A DNA stretch of 64,000 nucleotides from Prevotella melaninogenica (GCF_013267595.1 NZ_CP054010.1:372001-436000), one strand, 5' to 3'. Counted from the first letter of the stretch, positions 44,548 to 54,111 are shown. The notes: a model not told the origin generated them from the sequence alone. Numbers and translations: made by a program.

Positions 44548-44646
44548 TATCCTATTAATCTATATAAATTGATAAATTCTATTATGGCTTTTCTATACCA
44601 CAACAGTTTAATTATTAAGTATTTGAACACCAATTGATAATTGATA

Positions 44647-46821
44647 TTAACCAACTAAACTCAACATTAAAAAGCAGTCAGTTTCAGAAATAGCGTACAT
44701 CTCCAATGTATCAGCATCACTACGGAACTCCTCTAATAATTGTTCAGTACTCTTTCCACTCTTTACCATCCATTCACGGAACAATTCAACAGCATGTTGA
44801 ACATTACCCATAGCCCACTGACAATAACCTGCATTCAAATAATCCTCATGTGCTGGAGTTGATGTTAACAGCGTATCATACAACAGTGAAGCCTTATCAA
44901 GACTATTATCCGACAGCATTGCCCATGCAAGAACACGCTTCACATTCATGTCTTCCGGATATTGATAGTCAAGACGGAATAACTCTTCACGCACCTCGCT
45001 CGTCCTACCTAACTTCAAAAGAGCAACACAACGGTTCATTGTGTAATTCTTATGACCTGGTTCTAATTTCAGCAACTCAGTATACACCTCTTCTGCAGTT
45101 TTATAATCCTCTGCGTCAAGCGCTGCTCTTGCTTTTCCTTTCAGCGCCCACTGATTATCAGGCTCAGCCTTCAACGCATAGTCGAAGAACTGATAAGCAA
45201 ACTCAGCCTTACCCATATGGATATTTGTATAGCCCATTAAGATGGCATATCGTGGGTCTGCACTCTGGAAAGTAGTGAGCAATTCTGCAAGTTCCGTCAT
45301 CTGCTGATGCTTATACAAGTGTGAAGCCAAGCGCAACTTGACATCATCGAGCCCTGTACCCATGAAGGATTTATACGTAAAGAAGAAGGTATCAGCAACA
45401 AAGTCACCCTTACCATTATCCTCAAATGGATTAATAAAGTCATTAGCTGTATGATAAAGACGGAAGAAACGGTAAAGGTCTTGTAAGTAGGTACGACGAA
45501 TACTAATAGCATCTTCCACATCATCACTTTCTGCCAACGGTCCTAACATTGCATCAGAACCTATTACCTCCTTAATATCAGATGGTAACTGATTGATGAT
45601 TTGTTCTAAAGCAAAAGCAAAAGAGTATCTATCCGACTCACAAAAATTACTTCTTTCCATGAGAGTATTTAAGAACTTCGTGTCGCCTAATTTACTTATC
45701 ACAGGGCGTAAAGCAGGGTGATTCAAGTAGAAAGGAGTGAACCAATTCACCATATCATTGAAGAAAGGGAATCGCTTCATCTGACTGAAACCGCCAAAAT
45801 AGATATCAGAACCTTGCTTCTGCATATCCATCATCTTGCGTACCTTCTCTTCCATCTGCTCCATGCGCTTCTCATCAGCATCTTGGTGGAGGATACTCTC
45901 TATCGCATCTTCTTCCTTTTCCATAATGCCAAGACGCCCGATTGTCAGATTAGAGTTGCGCATGATATCAGGCATAATATCACGTTGAATCTTGTCATTA
46001 TCCTTCTCAGCATCCTTACTATAGAAGAACTGAATCTGTAAAGTCAGTAATTCACGAGTGATGGTAGGGTTCTCACAGAGCTCACGTATCAACGCATCCT
46101 GCTCTGGGAAGATGTCCATTCCTTCGAAGACTGCTAACACCCAGCCCACCAATGCACGCTGTCTTACATGCTCGTCTGTAGCCTGCTGATATACATTGAC
46201 AAGTGTTTTAAACTTATTAATATCAAACTGATTCATTGCACCAAGGCTAATTGCACTTACAATTACCTGCTGATCAGTTGACATAACAGTAGGAGAAAGG
46301 AGCAGCTCAGTATAGAATTTACAATCATCATCAGTCCATTGACACGATGTCCATAAGGCACTAAAAAGACGATTCATAAACGATTGGTGACGATCATATA
46401 ACTCAGTACTCTTCTGTTCTCTTGTTTCTTCTGGTTGAAGTGAGAGCATAGCGATGTCTGAAACAAAAGATTCTAACACTGTACGAACGAAGTCATGGCT
46501 GGTATTCAGGTGGTCAATTACCCTAAAAGAGTTAACGTATGCACTAACATTCTTGCATCGCCAGCTAATCTCAAGGTCGGCAGCAACACGGTAAAGTCGC
46601 TGCAACAATGTGCTGTAGAGTGATTCACGATGACTATCTGAGAAGCCCCTTCCCATATAGTCTACCATCAACTGATAATCAGTTTTGATAGCTTCAAACT
46701 CACTGTGACCCATAAGTGATGGACGCTGAACATAAAGTTGCTCTAATACCTCAATGGCATTACTCAACCTTCTGTCCATTAAACAGTTTATAGCCTTGCT
46801 AAGAATCTCCTCTACATTCAC
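44647..46821 (-). CDS. Large tetratricopeptide-repeat protein, unknown function
   Basis: A 724-aa cytosolic helical protein. The C-terminal part has clear TPR units (for example NQWALKGKARAALDAEDYKT, EEVYTELLKLEPGHKNYTMN, YLNAGYCQWAMGNVQHAVEL at about 545-690). The first 500 residues are helical without clear repeats. No signal peptide is seen. It may be a scaffold, but the partner is unknown. It begins 34 bases after the substrate-binding lipoprotein gene, so the two form an operon. Confidence 0.8.
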   Translation of the reverse strand: MNVEEILSKAINCLMDRRLSNAIEVLEQLYVQRPSLMGHSEFEAIKTDYQLMVDYMGRGFSDSHRESLYSTLLQRLYRVAADLEISWRCKNVSAYVNSFRVIDHLNTSHDFVRTVLESFVSDIAMLSLQPEETREQKSTELYDRHQSFMNRLFSALWTSCQWTDDDCKFYTELLLSPTVMSTDQQVIVSAISLGAMNQFDINKFKTLVNVYQQATDEHVRQRALVGWVLAVFEGMDIFPEQDALIRELCENPTITRELLTLQIQFFYSKDAEKDNDKIQRDIMPDIMRNSNLTIGRLGIMEKEEDAIESILHQDADEKRMEQMEEKVRKMMDMQKQGSDIYFGGFSQMKRFPFFNDMVNWFTPFYLNHPALRPVISKLGDTKFLNTLMERSNFCESDRYSFAFALEQIINQLPSDIKEVIGSDAMLGPLAESDDVEDAISIRRTYLQDLYRFFRLYHTANDFINPFEDNGKGDFVADTFFFTYKSFMGTGLDDVKLRLASHLYKHQQMTELAELLTTFQSADPRYAILMGYTNIHMGKAEFAYQFFDYALKAEPDNQWALKGKARAALDAEDYKTAEEVYTELLKLEPGHKNYTMNRCVALLKLGRTSEVREELFRLDYQYPEDMNVKRVLAWAMLSDNSLDKASLLYDTLLTSTPAHEDYLNAGYCQWAMGNVQHAVELFREWMVKSGKSTEQLLEEFRSDADTLEMYAISETDCFLMLSLVG

Positions 46822-46855
46822 TTCCCTACTCCTTTATATGATTACTATTCAGTTC

Positions 46856-47776
46856 TTACTTACTAACCTTACCACTGCTAAGAAAGTTGCGTGCCATGAG
46901 CAAGTCTGCCTTACGTGGTGGTCCAATCTTCGTATATTTGATGTCAGGTAATGCACGTACAACAGACTCATCAACCTTCATATACTTCTGAATCAAGGCA
47001 GAATAATACTTCACACCATTCTTATTGATTTGCTCTACAGCCTTATCATAAGCCGCTGCAAAGGCTGCTTCTTCATCTTGACGACGCACTTTATCCATTA
47101 TAGCCACCACACCAAGGTGTACACCAGCATCTTCCGAATTGAAAAGGGAGTTATTATCTGCTGACAAAGCCTTTGTTATCTGTGGTTCAGCAAACCAGTA
47201 AGCATCAATCTCATGGTTCTGCAACATAGCAAGTCTCACCAGTACATCATTAACCTGTACACGAAAGACTTGATACTTAGGCTTAGCCTTCTTCACCGCC
47301 ATATCAGTCAGAAGGTCAGTTCCAGAGAAACGAGTCATAGCAACAATCTTATCACTTAGGTCAGAGAGTTGCTTCAACTTCGAATCCTTGTCAGCAATCA
47401 GTTGCCAATTAAGATTCGTATCTGTCAGATAGTGCATCAGCACCTTGTTTCTATGTTTCAGTCTTTCTGTACGAACGAGGTCGCTGAAAGCAGCTTGTAC
47501 ACTTCCCCCAATCATAGCCGTATCGCAATCCATCTGTGCATTAAACCTACAAAGTCTAATGTCAACCTTCGCTGTATCATATAACAAGCTATCCTTCAAT
47601 AGATACGCCGGAAGGCAATCCATCGTAGGCATAACAGCTATTTTATAAGCTTTCTGATAAGCTTCACGCTCAGCAACCTTCTGTGCCTGACGTTCAGCCT
47701 GCAGCTCCTTGTCGCTCTTACCGCAGCTGACAAAGGTAAGCACAGCCAGTATGAGCAGGTAATTAATACGTTTCAT
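46856..47776 (-). CDS. Lipoprotein with periplasmic substrate-binding (NMT1/ABC-type) fold
   Basis: A 306-aa lipoprotein: signal MKRINYLLILAVLTFVSC with Cys18, followed by GKSDKE. After a short charged coil (about 25-42) the sequence looks like a periplasmic binding protein of the NMT1/ThiY/SsuA group: IAVMPTMDCLPAYLL, MIGGSVQAAFSDLVR, SGTDLLTDMAVKKA and AYWFAEPQITKAL. No permease or ATPase gene is nearby, so ligand and partner are unknown. It could also be a sensor. The -7 box lies 7 bases before the start, in the 63-base gap shared with radA. Confidence 0.78.
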   Translation of the reverse strand: MKRINYLLILAVLTFVSCGKSDKELQAERQAQKVAEREAYQKAYKIAVMPTMDCLPAYLLKDSLLYDTAKVDIRLCRFNAQMDCDTAMIGGSVQAAFSDLVRTERLKHRNKVLMHYLTDTNLNWQLIADKDSKLKQLSDLSDKIVAMTRFSGTDLLTDMAVKKAKPKYQVFRVQVNDVLVRLAMLQNHEIDAYWFAEPQITKALSADNNSLFNSEDAGVHLGVVAIMDKVRRQDEEAAFAAAYDKAVEQINKNGVKYYSALIQKYMKVDESVVRALPDIKYTKIGPPRKADLLMARNFLSSGKVSK

Positions 47777-47783
47777 ATAGTTG

Positions 47784-47831
47784 CAAAATTAAGAATAAAT
47801 TTTGTAACTAAGAAAAATCTTATTACTTTTG
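47784..47831. promoter_or_regulatory. Divergent promoter pair with almost no leaders (lipoprotein / radA)
   Basis: In the 63-base gap the plus strand has TTTG (47801-47804), 19 bases and TACTTTTG (47824-47831), with the radA ATG 8 bases on. The minus strand has TAATTTTG (47784-47791) with the lipoprotein ATG 7 bases on. Both transcripts would start within about 5 bases of their start codons. Confidence 0.65.
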
Positions 47832-47839
47832 TCTTACTT

Positions 47840-49240
47840 ATGGCAAAGGACAAGATAGCTTTCGTCTGCAGTAATTGTGGACAGGAAAGTCCAAAATGGA
47901 TTGGTAAATGCCCCAACTGTGGGCAGTGGAACACATTCAAGGAGTTCCGTATCGCTGCTGATACGGGTTCACAAGCTGCACGCAATGCCGCAACAACATT
48001 GCGCAATGCGGCTTCTGGCGGCTCTGTTTCGGCTTTAGCAAATAAGCCACAGCGTCTCCGTGACATTTCATCTCACGATGACCCACGCATAGACATGCAC
48101 GATGGTGAACTTAACCGTGTGTTAGGTGGCGGCTTGGTACCGGGTAGTATCGTACTACTTGGTGGCGAACCCGGTATTGGTAAGAGTACGCTGACACTGC
48201 AGACAATACTCCACATGACGCAACGTGTACTCTATGTCAGCGGTGAGGAAAGTCCTCATCAGATAAAGATGCGTGCCGAACGTATTTCCAAAGATATTGC
48301 AGAAAACATCATTATCTTGTCGGAAACATCCTTAGAACATATTTTTGAGCATATTCGTGACGTACAGCCAGAGCTTGTTGTGATAGACTCAATCCAGACT
48401 ATCTCAACAGAAGACGTTGACAGTAGTCCCGGAAACATTACTCAAGTACGCGAATGTGCATCAGCTCTTCTACGCTTTGCCAAGACAAGTGGCGTTCCTG
48501 TGATTCTCATTGGACATATCAATAAAGAGGGAAGCATTGCTGGACCAAAGATATTAGAGCATATTGTTGACACCGTGATTCAGTTTGAAGGCGATCAACA
48601 TTATATGTATCGAATCCTCCGAAGCATAAAAAACCGCTTTGGTTCTACTTCAGAACTCGGTATTTATGAGATGGAACAGCAGGGACTTCGTGAGGTTAGC
48701 AACCCTTCCGAACTTCTTCTTACGGAAGACCATGAGGGATTATCGGGTGTTGCTATCTCAAGTACTATCGAAGGTGCACGTCCTTTCCTTGTTGAGACAC
48801 AAGCACTTGTATCATCAGCTGCCTATGGAACTCCACAGCGTTCAGCCACAGGTTTCGACCAAAGACGCCTTAACATGCTCCTCGCTGTATTAGAGAAACG
48901 TGTCGGTTTTAAGCTGATGCAGAAGGATGTCTTCCTGAACATTGCAGGTGGTTTACGTGTGACAGACATGGCGATGGACCTCAGTGTCATTGCTGCCGTA
49001 CTTTCATCGAATGTTGACACACCAATAGAACAAGGCTGGTGTATGTGTGGTGAGGTCGGATTGAGTGGCGAAGTACGTCCTATCAGCCGTATTGAGCAGC
49101 GCATTGCAGAAGCTGAGAAATTAGGTTTTAGCCATATCATTATTCCAAAGTATAACCTTTCAGGACTTACAGGTAAGTACAATATACAACTTCACCCCGT
49201 AAGAAAGGTTGAAGAAGCACTCAGAGCATTGTTTGGATAA
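47840..49240 (+). CDS. radA: DNA repair protein RadA
   Basis: A 466-aa RecA-like ATPase that helps branch migration of recombination intermediates. It has the N-terminal C4 zinc finger (Cys10, Cys13, Cys24, Cys27), Walker A GGEPGIGKST near residue 110, the RadA-specific KNRFG motif, and a C-terminal Lon-protease-like domain without the catalytic dyad function (GGLRVTDMAMDLSVIAAVLS). The length is standard. It is divergent from the lipoprotein gene. Repeat G follows and may help end transcription. Confidence 0.96.
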   Translation: MAKDKIAFVCSNCGQESPKWIGKCPNCGQWNTFKEFRIAADTGSQAARNAATTLRNAASGGSVSALANKPQRLRDISSHDDPRIDMHDGELNRVLGGGLVPGSIVLLGGEPGIGKSTLTLQTILHMTQRVLYVSGEESPHQIKMRAERISKDIAENIIILSETSLEHIFEHIRDVQPELVVIDSIQTISTEDVDSSPGNITQVRECASALLRFAKTSGVPVILIGHINKEGSIAGPKILEHIVDTVIQFEGDQHYMYRILRSIKNRFGSTSELGIYEMEQQGLREVSNPSELLLTEDHEGLSGVAISSTIEGARPFLVETQALVSSAAYGTPQRSATGFDQRRLNMLLAVLEKRVGFKLMQKDVFLNIAGGLRVTDMAMDLSVIAAVLSSNVDTPIEQGWCMCGEVGLSGEVRPISRIEQRIAEAEKLGFSHIIIPKYNLSGLTGKYNIQLHPVRKVEEALRALFG

Positions 49241-49324
49241 AACGAAAATGAATACTTTGAGACGAACTCTCACAACACACAACATCTCGTTTTTGTAATA
49301 AAAATTCAGTACCCAATATTCTAA

Positions 49325-49425
49325 GTGGTGCTTAATTGGACTTGAATTAAGGCTTAATTGGCTTTCAAAAGACGCCCTTTTGAGGTCTAACTAACGCCCT
49401 ATTGAAGTCCAATTAAGCACCTTTT
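49325..49425 (-). repeat. Family-1 intergenic repeat, copy G
   Basis: In reverse orientation: AAGACGCCCTTTTGAGGTCT, AACTAACGCCCTATTGAAGT and CCAATTAAGCACC. The ends have CTTACAAC and AGAGTTACAAAG. It sits in the gap between convergent radA and ribH (49241-49670). Confidence 0.8.
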
Positions 49426-49603
49426 CGAATAGACACTTACAACTCCTTTATAACTAAAGAGTTACAAAGACGCTCAAAGTGGCGTTATCTCACTGTTTCT
49501 TTGAGTAAAACACAAGGGGATAATGTAAAGATAATTCAGCATGCAATAAACGCAAATTAAGGGCTATTTAAAGAATAAAACCATCCGAACAGATACAAAC
49601 AAA

Positions 49604-49645
49604 AAAGGCAGTAGCTAATGGGATAAAACCATTGCTACTGCCTTT
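49604..49645 (-). terminator. Terminator of ribH
   Basis: AAAGGCAGTAGC-T-AATGG pairs with CCATTGCTACTGCCTTT with one bulge. CCTTTTTTGTTTG follows on the minus strand. It lies 26 bases after the ribH stop. Confidence 0.85.
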
Positions 49646-49670
49646 AATATTTTCTTTTTAAACTATTGCT

Positions 49671-50147
49671 TTAGAACTTAGCCATCTTGATAGCATCAAT
49701 CGCACACTCATCACCCTTGTTTCCAAGTCTGCCACCACTGCGATCCTTAGCCTGCTGGAGATCGTTGGTTGTCAGAAGACCATAGATAACAGGAATATTT
49801 TGTGATGCGTTGAGATGAGCTATTCCGTATGTCACACCCTCACAGATATAGTCAAAATGAGGTGTTTCACCGCGGATAACACTTCCAAGAATAATAACAG
49901 CATCGAAACCGTCATTCTTAGTCATCATCTGTGCACCATAAATGAGTTCAAAGCTACCAGGAACAGTCTTAATATGAATATTCTCTGGAATAGCACCATG
50001 CTTCTCGAGTGTCTTTACAGCACCATCAAGCAAGGCACCAGTAATCTCCGGATTCCACTCAGCTACAACGATACCAAAGCACATGTTACTTGCATCTGGT
50101 ACACTCTGCGCATCGTAGTCGGATAAATGATGAAGTTCTGTTGCCAT
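49671..50147 (-). CDS. ribH: 6,7-dimethyl-8-ribityllumazine synthase
   Basis: A 158-aa enzyme of riboflavin synthesis, joining the pyrimidine and the butanone phosphate; it forms pentamers or 60-mers. [20 protein letters not shown] at the N-terminus, [34 protein letters not shown] with the catalytic histidine, and [15 protein letters not shown] are all family blocks. It starts 6 bases after the YfgM-like TPR gene and is co-transcribed with it. No other rib gene or FMN riboswitch is seen here. Confidence 0.96.
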   Translation of the reverse strand: MATELHHLSDYDAQSVPDASNMCFGIVVAEWNPEITGALLDGAVKTLEKHGAIPENIHIKTVPGSFELIYGAQMMTKNDGFDAVIILGSVIRGETPHFDYICEGVTYGIAHLNASQNIPVIYGLLTTNDLQQAKDRSGGRLGNKGDECAIDAIKMAKF

Positions 50148-50153
50148 GTTTGC

Positions 50154-50828
50154 TTAGTTAGAAGCACGCTCAATATACTTGTCAATATCCTGATAGATAG
50201 GAGAGTTGACGTAAGTATTCTTGATATCCTTGTAAATCTCAAGTGCATCAGCCTTCTTACCTTCGCTCTCGAGGAGGACACCAGCCTTGCGCAATGCTAA
50301 TGGAGCAATAGTGAGATTCGTGTTATCAGCAGCCTCAGAGTTAGCCATCTTTGCAGCTTTCTTGAAGCACTCAACAGCCTTATCATTCTGGTTGTTGTTA
50401 GCATAGATATCACCAAGTGCCATCTGAGAAGCTGGACTAATCATCTCGTCGTCGCTTGTGCTAAACTTCTCTGCGTTCTCCAACGCCTTTGCCCAGTTTG
50501 GCTTAGCCTGATGTGCATAGCAAAGTGCAACATAAAGGTTTGCAAGGTTGCCAGCATCAGTGCTGCTATAGTCACTCTGAACCTTCTGGAAACCAGCGAG
50601 AGCCTGGTCATACTGCTGACTGTTGAAGAGTGTCTGACTCTTAGCCAACTCAGTACTTGCCTCTGCCTCACGTGGAGCAGAAATGTAGTTTTTGTAAAGG
50701 ATAAAGCCAGCTACAACCACTACGATAGCAACGATAGCGATAATGAAAGGCTTCTTGTACTTCAAGAACGTAGCCTCTGATTTGTTAAGGGTATCTTCGT
50801 ATGTACCCTGTTCTTTGTTGTTTACCAT
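50154..50828 (-). CDS. Membrane-anchored TPR protein (YfgM-like)
   Basis: A 224-aa protein with a short cytosolic N-terminus, one membrane helix (about 29-47, FIIAIVAIVVVVAGFILYKN) and a periplasmic domain of TPR helices: LFNSQQYDQALAGFQKVQSD, ALGDIYANNNQNDKAVECFK and EGKKADALEIYKDI. The layout is that of YfgM/BamD-like tetratricopeptide proteins, which assist folding of exported proteins. The exact role here is not known. It is the first gene of the operon with ribH. A TAATTTTG -7 box lies about 60 bases upstream on the minus strand. Confidence 0.82.
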   Translation of the reverse strand: MVNNKEQGTYEDTLNKSEATFLKYKKPFIIAIVAIVVVVAGFILYKNYISAPREAEASTELAKSQTLFNSQQYDQALAGFQKVQSDYSSTDAGNLANLYVALCYAHQAKPNWAKALENAEKFSTSDDEMISPASQMALGDIYANNNQNDKAVECFKKAAKMANSEAADNTNLTIAPLALRKAGVLLESEGKKADALEIYKDIKNTYVNSPIYQDIDKYIERASN

Positions 50829-50958
50829 TTTTACGTTATGATGTTTTTATTTTATTCTAAACTGTAAGGTACGCATTATAGCGGGACAAAATTAATCAAA
50901 AAGTCGCATATATTGAAATTTATCAACGACTTTTTTCTTTTATTGAACGGAAATGAGT

Positions 50959-50966
50959 TAACTTTG
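50959..50966 (+). promoter_or_regulatory. -7 box for the recF operon
   Basis: TAACTTTG followed by CAGAG lies about 160 bases before recF. The leader (to 51127) contains no gene and shows a purine-rich stretch. Confidence 0.45.
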
Positions 50967-51127
50967 CAGAGAATGGAATGGAATAATATAGCGTTTAAAG
51001 GTTAATCGGATTAACTCTACTTTTTATTCTCTTAACAGAGGAGGAGTTGTTTCTTTACAGTTCTTTTAGTCATAAGGAGCATTCACTCACATTCATCTCC
51101 TTAACATTCAAGCAATAAAATAAGACA

Positions 51128-52234
51128 ATGCAATTAGAGAAACTATCCATTATAAACTATAAGAATATTCAGGCGGCAACATTAAACTTGTCGGCTAAGC
51201 TTAACTGTTTTATTGGACATAATGGTGAGGGAAAGACTAATCTGCTTGATGCAGTCTATTATCTTTCGTTCTGTAAGAGTGCTTTTAACCCAAAGGATTC
51301 GGAAGTGATGCGCCATGATGCAGACTACTTTGTACTGGAAGGGGATTATTGTACGGATGCTGGTGAGCATGAACAGGTGTACTGCGGTATGAAGCGTGGC
51401 TCAAAGAAGCATTTTAAACGCAATAAGAAAGAATATAAACGACTGTCACAGCATATCGGACTGGTGCCATTGATTTTTGTTTCTCCAGCTGATGCGACCC
51501 TTATTGAAGGAGGAAGCGAAGAGCGAAGAAAGCTGATGGATGTGGTTATCTCGCAATACGACACACCTTATATAGAATCGCTCAGCCGATATAATAAGGC
51601 TTTACAACAGCGTAATAGCTTGCTGAAGCAAGAGGAAGAACCAGATGCTACTCTTCTGGAACTACTTGAGATGCAGATGGCAGAGCATGGTGAAGCAGTA
51701 TATAAGAAGCGGGCTGCCTTCGTAGAGGAGCTAACCCCTGTTTTCCAACGTATCTATCAGACTATCTGCAGTGAGCGAGAACAGGTGTCACTCGAATATG
51801 TTTCGCATTGTCAGCGTGGCGACTTATTAGACGTTATTCAGCGTGATCGAGCAAAAGACCGTATTATGGGCTATTCGCTTCATGGCACGCATAAGGATGA
51901 CTTAGTGATGAAACTTGGTGGCTATCCTATGAAACGAGAAGGAAGTCAGGGACAAAATAAGACATACGTATTAGCGCTGAAGCTTGCACAGTTTGATTTC
52001 CTTAGACGCACAGCAGGTAATAACACACCATTATTATTGCTTGATGACATCTTTGATAAGCTCGATAGTAGTCGAGTAGAACAGATAGTACGCTTGGTTT
52101 CTGGTGATGATTTCGGACAGATTTTCATCACAGATACGAACCGTGATCACTTAGATAAAATTCTACAAGGTAGTGGCTTCAATTACAAGCTGTTCTCTGT
52201 AGAAGGTGGAGAAATAAACGAAAGAGAAGGATAA
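51128..52234 (+). CDS. recF: DNA replication and repair protein RecF
   Basis: A 368-aa SMC-like ATPase that loads RecA at gaps together with RecO and RecR. Walker A GHNGEGKTN is at 30-38, the signature-like GSQGQNKTYVLALKLAQ at about 275-291, and Walker B LLLLDDIFDKLD near 301-312 with the following DSSR. The length is typical. The next gene starts 3 bases after its stop, giving a recF-DUF721 operon as often seen in Bacteroidota, though here away from dnaN. Confidence 0.96.
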   Translation: MQLEKLSIINYKNIQAATLNLSAKLNCFIGHNGEGKTNLLDAVYYLSFCKSAFNPKDSEVMRHDADYFVLEGDYCTDAGEHEQVYCGMKRGSKKHFKRNKKEYKRLSQHIGLVPLIFVSPADATLIEGGSEERRKLMDVVISQYDTPYIESLSRYNKALQQRNSLLKQEEEPDATLLELLEMQMAEHGEAVYKKRAAFVEELTPVFQRIYQTICSEREQVSLEYVSHCQRGDLLDVIQRDRAKDRIMGYSLHGTHKDDLVMKLGGYPMKREGSQGQNKTYVLALKLAQFDFLRRTAGNNTPLLLLDDIFDKLDSSRVEQIVRLVSGDDFGQIFITDTNRDHLDKILQGSGFNYKLFSVEGGEINEREG

Positions 52235-52237
52235 GAT

Positions 52238-52528
52238 ATGTTTAGACGGAAAGTACAACCATTAGATGACTTGCTCAATCAGTTCTTACGCCAAGAAGGA
52301 CTTGAGTCTCCCCTACTACAGAAACGTATTATTGCTGCATGGGACGCTGTGGCTGGTGAGACTGTTGCTCGATACACACAAGAGAAGTTTATCAAAAATC
52401 AAACTCTATTCGTAAAGATTATAAACCCAGCTTTACGTGCCAACCTCTGCATGATGCAATCAGACTTAGTCAAGAAACTTAATGCTGCAGTTGGTTCTAT
52501 GGTTATTTCCGAAGTGAAAATCTACTAA
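52238..52528 (+). CDS. DUF721 (DciA-like) protein
   Basis: A 96-aa protein of the DUF721 family. The core WDAVAGETVARYTQEKFIKN, then LFVKIINPALRANLCMM, is the KH-like fold shared with DciA, the ancestral loader of the replicative helicase DnaB. It is encoded directly after recF. Bacteroidota lack DnaC, so a role in helicase loading is likely, but the link is by family only. Confidence 0.88.
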   Translation: MFRRKVQPLDDLLNQFLRQEGLESPLLQKRIIAAWDAVAGETVARYTQEKFIKNQTLFVKIINPALRANLCMMQSDLVKKLNAAVGSMVISEVKIY

Positions 52529-52686
52529 ATCGCCCTTTCTATCATAGGAAATAACAAACTTATATAATCAAAGAAGTAATGGGATATTTACTCGTTATCA
52601 TTCCTCTCTCTTTGCAACTGTTTTCATTATTTGTAATTGATACAAATCAAGAAACAACAAATTGAAGGAAATTTATGCGTGAATTA

Positions 52687-52718
52687 TTTGGTGTGTGCGC
52701 AAACAATGCTTACCTTTG
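52687..52718 (+). promoter_or_regulatory. Consensus promoter for a short transcript after the recF operon
   Basis: TTTG at 52687-52690, a 20-base spacer and TACCTTTG at 52711-52718. No ordinary gene follows on this strand before the terminator at 52952. Confidence 0.7.
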
Positions 52719-52869
52719 CATCGTCAAAAGACAAATAATAGATTGTTTAGGTTAGTAGTAATAGATTTAGGTTTTTAGTTATTTAGTTTAAGGTAGAACA
52801 AAAGAGATTGTTCAAATAACACAAATAGGTTTTTAGTTAAGGTAATAAAAAGGATTGATTAAGGATAAC

Positions 52870-52899
52870 AATGATGCAAGATGATTGGGGATTGCCGTG
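52870..52899 (+). CDS. Micro-ORF, 9 aa
   Basis: MMQDDWGLP, directly after GGATAACA. It could be a leader-type peptide or chance; no larger gene follows on the strand. Confidence 0.15.
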
Positions 52900-52951
52900 A
52901 GGCATGAACCAAAAATCAAGCATAAAACAGACATTTCACACAAGAAATAAG

Positions 52952-52984
52952 AAAGAGCATAATAGAGTTTCTATCGTGCTCTTT
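52952..52984. terminator. Terminator of the short transcript
   Basis: AAAGAGCA pairs with TGCTCTTT, with a small inner ATAG/CTAT stem, and is followed by ACTTTTAT. It could also serve dapA from the other side. Confidence 0.7.
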
Positions 52985-53055
52985 ACTTTTATAACCAATA
53001 TAAAAGGGCAGTCACCTGCCCTTTTGTTATACTACGATTCTGATACTTATTATTG

Positions 53056-53940
53056 TTAGATTCTCATTCCTTTGAGAATCTCATTCATCTTCTGCTTTGT
53101 CTCAATACGTGTTGGAACTAAAGGAAGACGCAAGACATTCTCTATCATACCCATATCATTCAAGAGTGCCTTACAACCAGCAGGATTACCATCAACGAAG
53201 AGAAGTTTGTAAAGCTCAGTAAACTGATGATGTATCTTGCGTGCTGGCTCATACTCGCCCTTAAATTCCAAACGAATCATACGTGAGAACTCCTTAGGCA
53301 GGGCATTACCAATAACTGAGATAACACCTACTGCACCACTTGCTATCATTGGGAAGGTCAAGGCATCGTCACCACTGATAACCTCAAAGTGCTTTGGTTT
53401 GTTCTTAATAATCTCGTCTACCTGCTCTAAGTTACCTGACGCCTCTTTGATAGCAACAACATTAGAAAACCCTGAAGCAATACGAACTGTTGTCTCTGCA
53501 GTCATATTGACCCCAACACGACCAGGCACATTATACAGGACAATCGGCAGTGGACTTGCCTTTGCGATAGCTTTAAAATGCTGATAAAGTCCCTCCTGAC
53601 TTGGTTTATTATAATAAGGACAGATGCTAAGAATACCATCAATACCACTCCAATCAGTCGTTTTAATTTCTTCTACAACAGCAGCAGTATTGTTTCCACC
53701 ACAATACTTTAGGATTGGCACACGACCATTAACGATTCGTTTAATGACAGCAGTCAGTTGATCCTTTTCTTCACGCGAAAGACAAGGAGACTCACCAGTA
53801 GTAGCAAGAATGCAGAAGAAGTCAGCACCGTTATCTAAATGGTAGTTAACCAAGTTTTCAAGTGCTTCATAATCAATACTGAGATCTTCCTTAAATGGAG
53901 TTATCAATGCTATACCTAATCCATGAAAAACATTCTGCAT
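53056..53940 (-). CDS. dapA: 4-hydroxy-tetrahydrodipicolinate synthase
   Basis: A 294-aa TIM-barrel aldolase condensing pyruvate with aspartate semialdehyde, the first step of diaminopimelate and lysine synthesis. The Schiff-base lysine is Lys165 in VVAIKEASGN and the catalytic Tyr136 lies in VLYNVPGRVG. TTGESPCLSREEK is the substrate loop. It is monocistronic, with a consensus promoter at 54045-54074. Confidence 0.95.
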   Translation of the reverse strand: MQNVFHGLGIALITPFKEDLSIDYEALENLVNYHLDNGADFFCILATTGESPCLSREEKDQLTAVIKRIVNGRVPILKYCGGNNTAAVVEEIKTTDWSGIDGILSICPYYNKPSQEGLYQHFKAIAKASPLPIVLYNVPGRVGVNMTAETTVRIASGFSNVVAIKEASGNLEQVDEIIKNKPKHFEVISGDDALTFPMIASGAVGVISVIGNALPKEFSRMIRLEFKGEYEPARKIHHQFTELYKLLFVDGNPAGCKALLNDMGMIENVLRLPLVPTRIETKQKMNEILKGMRI

Positions 53941-54044
53941 AGTAATTATCGTCTTTTAAGAGACTCACGGTAAAGACTCCATGGGGAGTTAATGTGCAGT
54001 CCTATTCATATTAAACGCTGAAAGGCGTCTACCAATATCGTTGC

Positions 54045-54074
54045 AAATATAGCAAATATTTATCAATAACCAAA
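54045..54074 (-). promoter_or_regulatory. dapA promoter
   Basis: On the minus strand TTTG (54071-54074), an 18-base spacer and TATATTTG (54045-54052). The leader is about 100 bases; no lysine riboswitch pattern is recognised in it. Confidence 0.65.
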
Positions 54075-54111
54075 GACTTTTATCCTTTATCTTAAAGAGT
54101 AAGTCATCATC

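Larger units (their letters stand above)
52724..52990 (+). ncRNA. Candidate short transcript, about 265 nt
   Basis: The transcript is bounded by a consensus promoter and a terminator. It contains the repeated segment AGGTTTTTAGTTA (about 52770-52782 and 52827-52839), which is AU-rich and little structured. A 9-codon frame (52870-52899) is preceded by AAGGATAACA. It fills most of the 527-base gap between the DUF721 gene and the convergent dapA. I cannot assign it to a known RNA family. Confidence 0.45.
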
